This document shows positions 53,944 through 58,464 of a stretch of DNA of 58,464 bases, one piece after another (position 1 is the first letter of the stretch; each line of letters opens with the position of its first letter). Origin of the DNA: Sphingobacteriia bacterium 24-36-13 (lineage in GTDB: Bacteria > Bacteroidota > Bacteroidia > Chitinophagales > Chitinophagaceae); assembly GCA_002281875.1 (NCBI GenBank), contig NCHN01000026.1, positions 1-58,464 on the forward strand, in the 5' to 3' direction. The position numbers were made by a program, and so were the translations under genes. The notes beneath the pieces are model-generated. The model made no database searches, was not told the origin of the DNA, and worked only from the letters and a program-made list of their open reading frames with translations.

Positions 53944-55257
53944 ATGAAAACCAATTTGAAAAACCGCTTGCTTGTTTCAGCAGCAACAATGCTCTTGTTG
54001 TTTTGTATCAATTTAGTCATCATTACCACTTGCAAAGCCCAAGCCTCCTCAAGCAATAATCTTGTTTATTATATTTCTGCTGGTAAAGTTTTTGATGGAG
54101 AAAATATGCAGCAGAATTGGGCGGTGATTGTTCAAGGCAATACTATTACTGCAGCTGGACCAAAAGATAAAATAGCAGTTCCTGCAAATGCAAAACTGAT
54201 CAATTATCCCAATGCTACATTAACACCTGGCTTAATTGAAGGACATTCTCATATATTATTATATCCATACAATTTAACCGACTGGGATACACAAGTAGCT
54301 AAAGAATCGGATGCCTATAGAACAGCAAGGGCTACCGTACATGTAAAGAAAACTTTATTAGCTGGTTTCACTACCGCCAGAGACTTAGGATCGGAAGGTG
54401 CTGGTTATGCAGATGTAGCCATAAAAAGAGCCATTGAGGATGGCATTATACCCGGACCTCGTTTAATGGTTGCAGGTAGGGCAATAGTAGCAACTGGGTC
54501 TTATGGTCCTAAAGGCTATGACCTTGATCAACAAATTATGATTGGAGCAGAAGAAGCAGATGGAAATAATTTAATTAAAGTGGTGAGAGATCAAATTGGT
54601 AAAGGAGCCGACCTTATTAAAGTATATGCCGATTATCGCTGGGGATTAAATGATGAAGCCATGCCTACTTTTACTTTAGATGAATTAAAACTCATGAATG
54701 AAGTAACCAAAAGCAGTGGAAGAGTAATGGTAGCACATGCTAAAACCAATGAAGCCATGCAAAGAGCTATATTAGGCGGAGCAGCAACTATAGAGCATGG
54801 AGACTTGTTAAATGCAGAAACTGCATTATTGATGAAACAAAAAGGAGTAGTTTATTTTCCAACCTTGGCTGCAACAGAATCGGTAACGCAATACAAGGGT
54901 TGGAAAAAAGGATTAGAACCTGAGCCAGAAGCGGTAACCCAAAAAAGAAAAGCATTTAAAATTGCAATGGATAATGGAGTAACCATTGGAATGGGTGGAG
55001 ACGTGGGGGTGTTTGCGCATGGAGAAAATGTATTAGAAATGGAATTGATGGTTAATTATGGAATGAAACCTTTACAAGTATTGCAAGCTGCTACAAGTAT
55101 AAATGCAAGAGCCCTGCAGTTACAAAACAAAATTGGATGTATTAAAGCGGGACATTTAGCAGACTTAGTTTTTTTTGAAGGAGACCCATCTGTATCTATC
55201 TCTGCATTACGTAAACCTGTGTGGGTAATGAAAGACGGAGTGATTTATATACCTTAG
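53944..55257 (+). CDS. Exported imidazolonepropionase-like amidohydrolase with intact metal site
   Basis: A 437-residue amidohydrolase with an N-terminal signal or anchor (LLVSAATMLLLFCINLVIIT, then CKAQ). The metal site is complete: H101 and H103 in GLIEGHSHI, a carboxylated-lysine candidate in DLIKVYADYRWG, H in VMVAHAKTN, H in ATIEHGDLL and the aspartate in IGMGGDVGVFAHG. The end (CIKAGHLADLVFFEGDP) is typical. The group includes prolidase-like and acyl-amino-acid-hydrolysing enzymes. It follows the GH1 gene by 17 bp and precedes the SLC13 transporter by 4 bp. Confidence 0.9.
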   Translation: MKTNLKNRLLVSAATMLLLFCINLVIITTCKAQASSSNNLVYYISAGKVFDGENMQQNWAVIVQGNTITAAGPKDKIAVPANAKLINYPNATLTPGLIEGHSHILLYPYNLTDWDTQVAKESDAYRTARATVHVKKTLLAGFTTARDLGSEGAGYADVAIKRAIEDGIIPGPRLMVAGRAIVATGSYGPKGYDLDQQIMIGAEEADGNNLIKVVRDQIGKGADLIKVYADYRWGLNDEAMPTFTLDELKLMNEVTKSSGRVMVAHAKTNEAMQRAILGGAATIEHGDLLNAETALLMKQKGVVYFPTLAATESVTQYKGWKKGLEPEPEAVTQKRKAFKIAMDNGVTIGMGGDVGVFAHGENVLEMELMVNYGMKPLQVLQAATSINARALQLQNKIGCIKAGHLADLVFFEGDPSVSISALRKPVWVMKDGVIYIP

Positions 55258-55261
55258 TCAA

Positions 55262-56767
55262 ATGTTGTACCAACGATATAAGAAAGAAATGGCTATGCTA
55301 ATTGGCTTAGCTATTGCATTGCTGTTTTATTTTTTTAATCCTTTTTTGTTGGCACACAAATCGGTGACGGTGTTGTCTGTTGCTTTTGCAATGATTACCT
55401 GGTGGGTTTTAGAAGCAGCACCATTAGCGGTTGTAGCACTCGTGCCAATTGTGGTCTTTCCATTATTGGGTATAGCATCCATTAAAGAGGTTACTAAGGC
55501 ATACTCCGATTCAACTATATTTTTATTCATGGGTGGCTTTTTTATTGCATTAGCAATAGAAAAGTGGAACCTGCATAAGCGCATAGCACTTGGTATCATT
55601 AATATTACAGGAACCAATGGAGATAGAATAATATTAGGCTTTATTTTGGCCACTTGTTTTTTAAGTCTTTGGTTAAGCAATACCGCAACCACGATGATGA
55701 TGCTTCCCATTGCGGGATCGGTGATTCATGTGATTACTAAGCATCACAATAAAGATGGAAATATTAAAAACTTCTCGTTGGTATTGATGTTGTCAATTGC
55801 TTATGCATCCAATTTTGCATTAGGCACCATTATAGGAACGCCACCGAATGTTGCGTATGTAGCCCATATTAGTGAGCGTTTTAATTACACGATTGGTTTT
55901 ACCGATTGGATGATGGTGTTTATGCCCTTAACTGTAGTAATGATTTTTGGACTCTATTGGGTCATGGTTAAATGGCTGTATCCAAATAAAATTAGTCATA
56001 GTGTTGAAGGCAAGGCGTTTATACAAGAAGAGTTGGCTAAGCTGGGTAGGGTTTCATTACCCGAAAAAAGAGTACTAATTATTTTTTCCGTCACGGTTTT
56101 TTTATGGATTACCAAAGATTTAATTAATGGTTTTCAAAAGACCATTCAGTTAGACGATGCTATTATTGCCATGGCGGGAGGATTAACACTGTTCATTGTT
56201 TCGGCAGGCTCCAAAGATGCTGAAACAGTTACTGATGAAATAAAATATAATACAACAAAAGAAGGCGAAACGGAATTGAACGCTCGATTGTTAGCATGGG
56301 AAGACACTAGTAAAATGGCTTGGGGAATATTATTGATGTTTGGCGGTGGTATTGCGTTGGCCAAAGCTTTGGAAGACGCTAATTTATTACAACAACTAGG
56401 AACTTATATTGCTTCTTTTTCTTCGAGTAATTTGTTGTTGATGATTTTGGTGGTTACCACACTCTCTGTTTTTTTGAGTGAAGTAATGAGCAATGTTGCG
56501 CAAGTAATTGTGTTGGCTCCAGTTATTTCTTCTGTTGCTATTGCATTAAATATGGATCCGTTGTCATTAGGTATACCCATGACATTGGGTGCAAGTGTAG
56601 CCAGTATGTTGCCCATGGGTACACCACCCAATGCCATCGTATTTGCCAGTGGTCATGTTAAAATAAAAGACATGATTAAAACAGGGTTTGTTTTAAATAT
56701 TATTTGCATTATCATTATTACCCTCTTCTGTTGGTTGCTTCAGCCTTATTTAATTCGATTGCATTAA
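55262..56767 (+). CDS. SLC13/DASS-family sodium-coupled anion transporter
   Basis: A 501-residue membrane protein with about eleven hydrophobic segments. The first sodium/substrate motif is SNTATTMMMLP (about residues 139-149). The matching motif in the second half reads MSNVAQVIVLAP, a relaxed form of SNT. LGTIIGTPPNVAYV and GASVASMLPMGTPPNAIVFA are the two family TPPN motifs. Members take up di- or tricarboxylates or sulfate. The gene begins 4 bp after the exported amidohydrolase, so it may import a carboxylate released by that enzyme (inference). Confidence 0.93.
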   Translation: MLYQRYKKEMAMLIGLAIALLFYFFNPFLLAHKSVTVLSVAFAMITWWVLEAAPLAVVALVPIVVFPLLGIASIKEVTKAYSDSTIFLFMGGFFIALAIEKWNLHKRIALGIINITGTNGDRIILGFILATCFLSLWLSNTATTMMMLPIAGSVIHVITKHHNKDGNIKNFSLVLMLSIAYASNFALGTIIGTPPNVAYVAHISERFNYTIGFTDWMMVFMPLTVVMIFGLYWVMVKWLYPNKISHSVEGKAFIQEELAKLGRVSLPEKRVLIIFSVTVFLWITKDLINGFQKTIQLDDAIIAMAGGLTLFIVSAGSKDAETVTDEIKYNTTKEGETELNARLLAWEDTSKMAWGILLMFGGGIALAKALEDANLLQQLGTYIASFSSSNLLLMILVVTTLSVFLSEVMSNVAQVIVLAPVISSVAIALNMDPLSLGIPMTLGASVASMLPMGTPPNAIVFASGHVKIKDMIKTGFVLNIICIIIITLFCWLLQPYLIRLH

Positions 56768-56773
56768 TAGTAA

Positions 56774-56812
56774 ACAAACCAAACGATAAAGCCTATTTGG
56801 TTTTCTTTTTGT
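56774..56812 (+). terminator. Weak terminator after the SLC13 gene
   Basis: AAACCAAA (56776-56783) pairs with TTTGGTTT (56796-56803), followed by TCTTTTTG on the plus strand. The stem is A/T-rich, and it overlaps the last codons of the convergent esterase gene, so confidence is modest. Confidence 0.5.
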
Positions 56813-58430
56813 TGGTTTTCATACTATGTTGAAATAACCAACTCATAAAAGTTGGTTCTGCAAATGCATTGTCCCAGCTATTATGATTTACGCCTCGGTA
56901 TTCAATATATTCTACTGGTACTTTTAGTTCATTTAAACGTGCCACCATTTTTCTAGATAAGTCTACACTCACAACAGCATCTGCATCGCCATGAAATACA
57001 CGGAAAGCAGTATTCTTAATGCTATTATTATATAATGAATCGTTACCGCCACCGCAAATTGGTGCGGCAGCTGCATAAAAATTAGGGTTGCGATAAACAG
57101 ATTCAAAAGTACCCATACCACCCATTGATAAACCAGTAATATAGATACGAGATTGGTCTACCGATTCTTCATTGGCCAATTGTTTAGCCAATGCGTTGGC
57201 AGCTGCCTGCGGCCAATTTGGAATACTATCGTAATTGAACCTGAATTGAACTGGGCTCTTTGAACGATCTATTGAAGATGTGGCCCAATATGAATTAGAA
57301 GGACATTGTGGAAATACAACAATAGCAGGGTATTGTGTTCTATTTTCTGGAGTCAAAAACATTTTTGCTCCATGCATTAATTGTTTTTCATTATCGTTCC
57401 CCCTTTCGCCTGCACCATGCAACACTAATATTAAAGGATATTTTTTATTTCGATCGTAATTTTCAGGGTATAAAATTCTATAGGGTAAATTTTTGTCTGT
57501 TGCATATGCGAATGATTTTTTCTCATATGCTTTATATGCAGGATTATAATTGCTTTTAGACATCCAATTGTTCATTTCCAACCAATCAGTAAATCGCTCA
57601 ATCCAAGTGTTGGTGGGTTTTTGTGCACTCATACCAAATCCATGTCCACCTTTTGCATACAAGTGTAGCTCGGCTTGCTGCTTATTTGCCAACCACTGAC
57701 TATATAAATCTACACTATGACTTGTCAAATCTAAATTATCATCCGAAGCAGCTAAAATAAAGGCAGGAGGTGCTTTAGCATTTAGTTTTCCTTGCATTGC
57801 TTTAGGATAAAATGCATAAACAGGGGCTATAAAATTGGGCTTATTGGCTTCAGTGTAACCGTAAGCTGTTCCGGCAGTTACCGTTCCCCCAGCAGAAAAA
57901 CCCATGATGCCAATGCGATTTGGGTCTAGTTTAAATTCATCGGCATGTTCTCGAACATAAGCAATAGCGTTTCTTCCATCTTCAATAGCCAGTGGAATCA
58001 GCTCCATATTTTGTTGGTTAAATTTCTCGGTACCCCAAATGGCATTCATTTCGGTAACTGGGTCGGTAGTATTGCTCTTTATTAAGCGGTATTTTAATAC
58101 AAAACAGGTAATGCCTTTTTTAGCCAACCATTTGGCAACATCATATCCTTCGTTGTCTATAGACAAGGCACGGAAAGCACCACCTGGAGCAATTATTATA
58201 GAAGTACCATTCTCTTTGCCAACTTCAGGTTTAAAAACAGTTAGGCTTGGTTTGGCAACATTGTATACAATTCTTAGGCCCCAATCATTTTTGGTATTCT
58301 CTGCCTCCTCCCAATTCCAGTTTTCTGATCCCTTTATGGAACTTTTGTACAATGGAATTACTTGATTTTGGCCAAAAATGGTACTATCTAGTCCAATTAA
58401 GATTGTTAAAAAAAGCAGGAATCTGGTCAT
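56793..58430 (-). CDS. Exported tandem alpha/beta hydrolase with two catalytic domains
   Basis: A 545-residue protein with signal peptide MTRFLLFLTILIGLDSTIFG|Q. Domain 1 (about residues 45-280) is a BD-FAE/acetyl-esterase-type fold: oxyanion region IIAPGGAF, nucleophile S179 in IMGFSAGG, acid in LAASDDNLDL and histidine in AKGGHGFGM. Domain 2 (about 300-540) is a PHB-depolymerase/feruloyl-esterase-like fold: LVLHGAGERGNDN, nucleophile S435 in ITGLSMGGMG, acid in FHGDADAVV and histidine in YRGVNHNSWD. Both triads look complete. Such proteins are expected to remove acyl groups from plant polysaccharides. It is convergent with the transporter gene, and its start lies 34 bp from the window edge. 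Confidence 0.88.
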   Translation of the reverse strand: MTRFLLFLTILIGLDSTIFGQNQVIPLYKSSIKGSENWNWEEAENTKNDWGLRIVYNVAKPSLTVFKPEVGKENGTSIIIAPGGAFRALSIDNEGYDVAKWLAKKGITCFVLKYRLIKSNTTDPVTEMNAIWGTEKFNQQNMELIPLAIEDGRNAIAYVREHADEFKLDPNRIGIMGFSAGGTVTAGTAYGYTEANKPNFIAPVYAFYPKAMQGKLNAKAPPAFILAASDDNLDLTSHSVDLYSQWLANKQQAELHLYAKGGHGFGMSAQKPTNTWIERFTDWLEMNNWMSKSNYNPAYKAYEKKSFAYATDKNLPYRILYPENYDRNKKYPLILVLHGAGERGNDNEKQLMHGAKMFLTPENRTQYPAIVVFPQCPSNSYWATSSIDRSKSPVQFRFNYDSIPNWPQAAANALAKQLANEESVDQSRIYITGLSMGGMGTFESVYRNPNFYAAAAPICGGGNDSLYNNSIKNTAFRVFHGDADAVVSVDLSRKMVARLNELKVPVEYIEYRGVNHNSWDNAFAEPTFMSWLFQHSMKTNKKKTK

Positions 58431-58464
58431 TTTATTGAAGTTTTTAGATAAAAAAGGTAGGTTT

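Overview
The window is AT-rich, gene-dense and almost entirely chromosomal housekeeping and envelope DNA from a member of the phylum Bacteroidota. The signs are a SusC/SusD outer-membrane uptake pair, a PorP/SprF protein coupled to a type IX secretion cargo with a gliding-type C-terminal domain, a Rho factor with a long N-terminal insertion, a DUF2480 protein, bactofilin, many S9/M1/amidohydrolase exported enzymes, and TATATTTG-type -7 promoter elements. The gene content suggests Chitinophagaceae or a near relative, but this is a judgement from gene content and not a computed placement.

Layout. 1-2011: the 3' part of a PpiD/SurA-type periplasmic prolyl isomerase, ended by a strong terminator. 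2117-6235: DUF2480 protein, then (minus strand) polA followed by a sterol-desaturase-family hydroxylase. 6295-10798: a minus-strand pair of secreted amidohydrolases; one is a tandem fusion in which only the second half keeps the metal motif. 10893-17024: a minus-strand run of ybeY, a CAP-domain protein, then a 120-bp spacer with three parS-like palindromes, then an HNH-like protein, mnmG and an AsmA-like protein. 17097-20317: orphan FeoA, nadD and an S9 peptidase. 20456-27941: a SusC/SusD/phosphoesterase locus whose susC is broken by a 1325-bp IS3-family element. 28031-31017: rho and an MscS channel. 31124-32731: asnS and tRNA-Phe. 33133-36834: a four-PAS soluble histidine kinase next to a photolyase/cryptochrome. 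36926-42704: a secreted protein of unknown function and, convergent to it, a T9SS M43 metalloprotease coupled to PorP/SprF. 42815-49802: a compact sirtuin, an S9 peptidase, an FAD oxidoreductase with SLH-like repeats, an M1 aminopeptidase and a DUF1080 protein. 49985-56767: bactofilin, then a tight run of LpxH-like phosphatase, glycosyltransferase, GH1 glycosidase, amidohydrolase and SLC13 transporter. 56793-58430: a protein made of two complete alpha/beta-hydrolase domains.

How the parts fit. Much of the window encodes exported hydrolases for peptides, esters and sugars (two S9 peptidases, M1, M43, four amidohydrolase domains, GH1, DUF1080, tandem esterase), consistent with a heterotroph living on polymers. 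The outer-membrane uptake system in the window is inactivated by the transposon. No CRISPR, prophage or obvious defence island was seen. The most unusual items are the parS-like cluster upstream of the mnmG operon, the IS insertion with flanking loss of susC sequence and a readable -1 frameshift signal, the gene run that joins a lipid-A-type phosphatase, a glycosyltransferase and a GH1 enzyme without spacers, and several catalytic-domain oddities.
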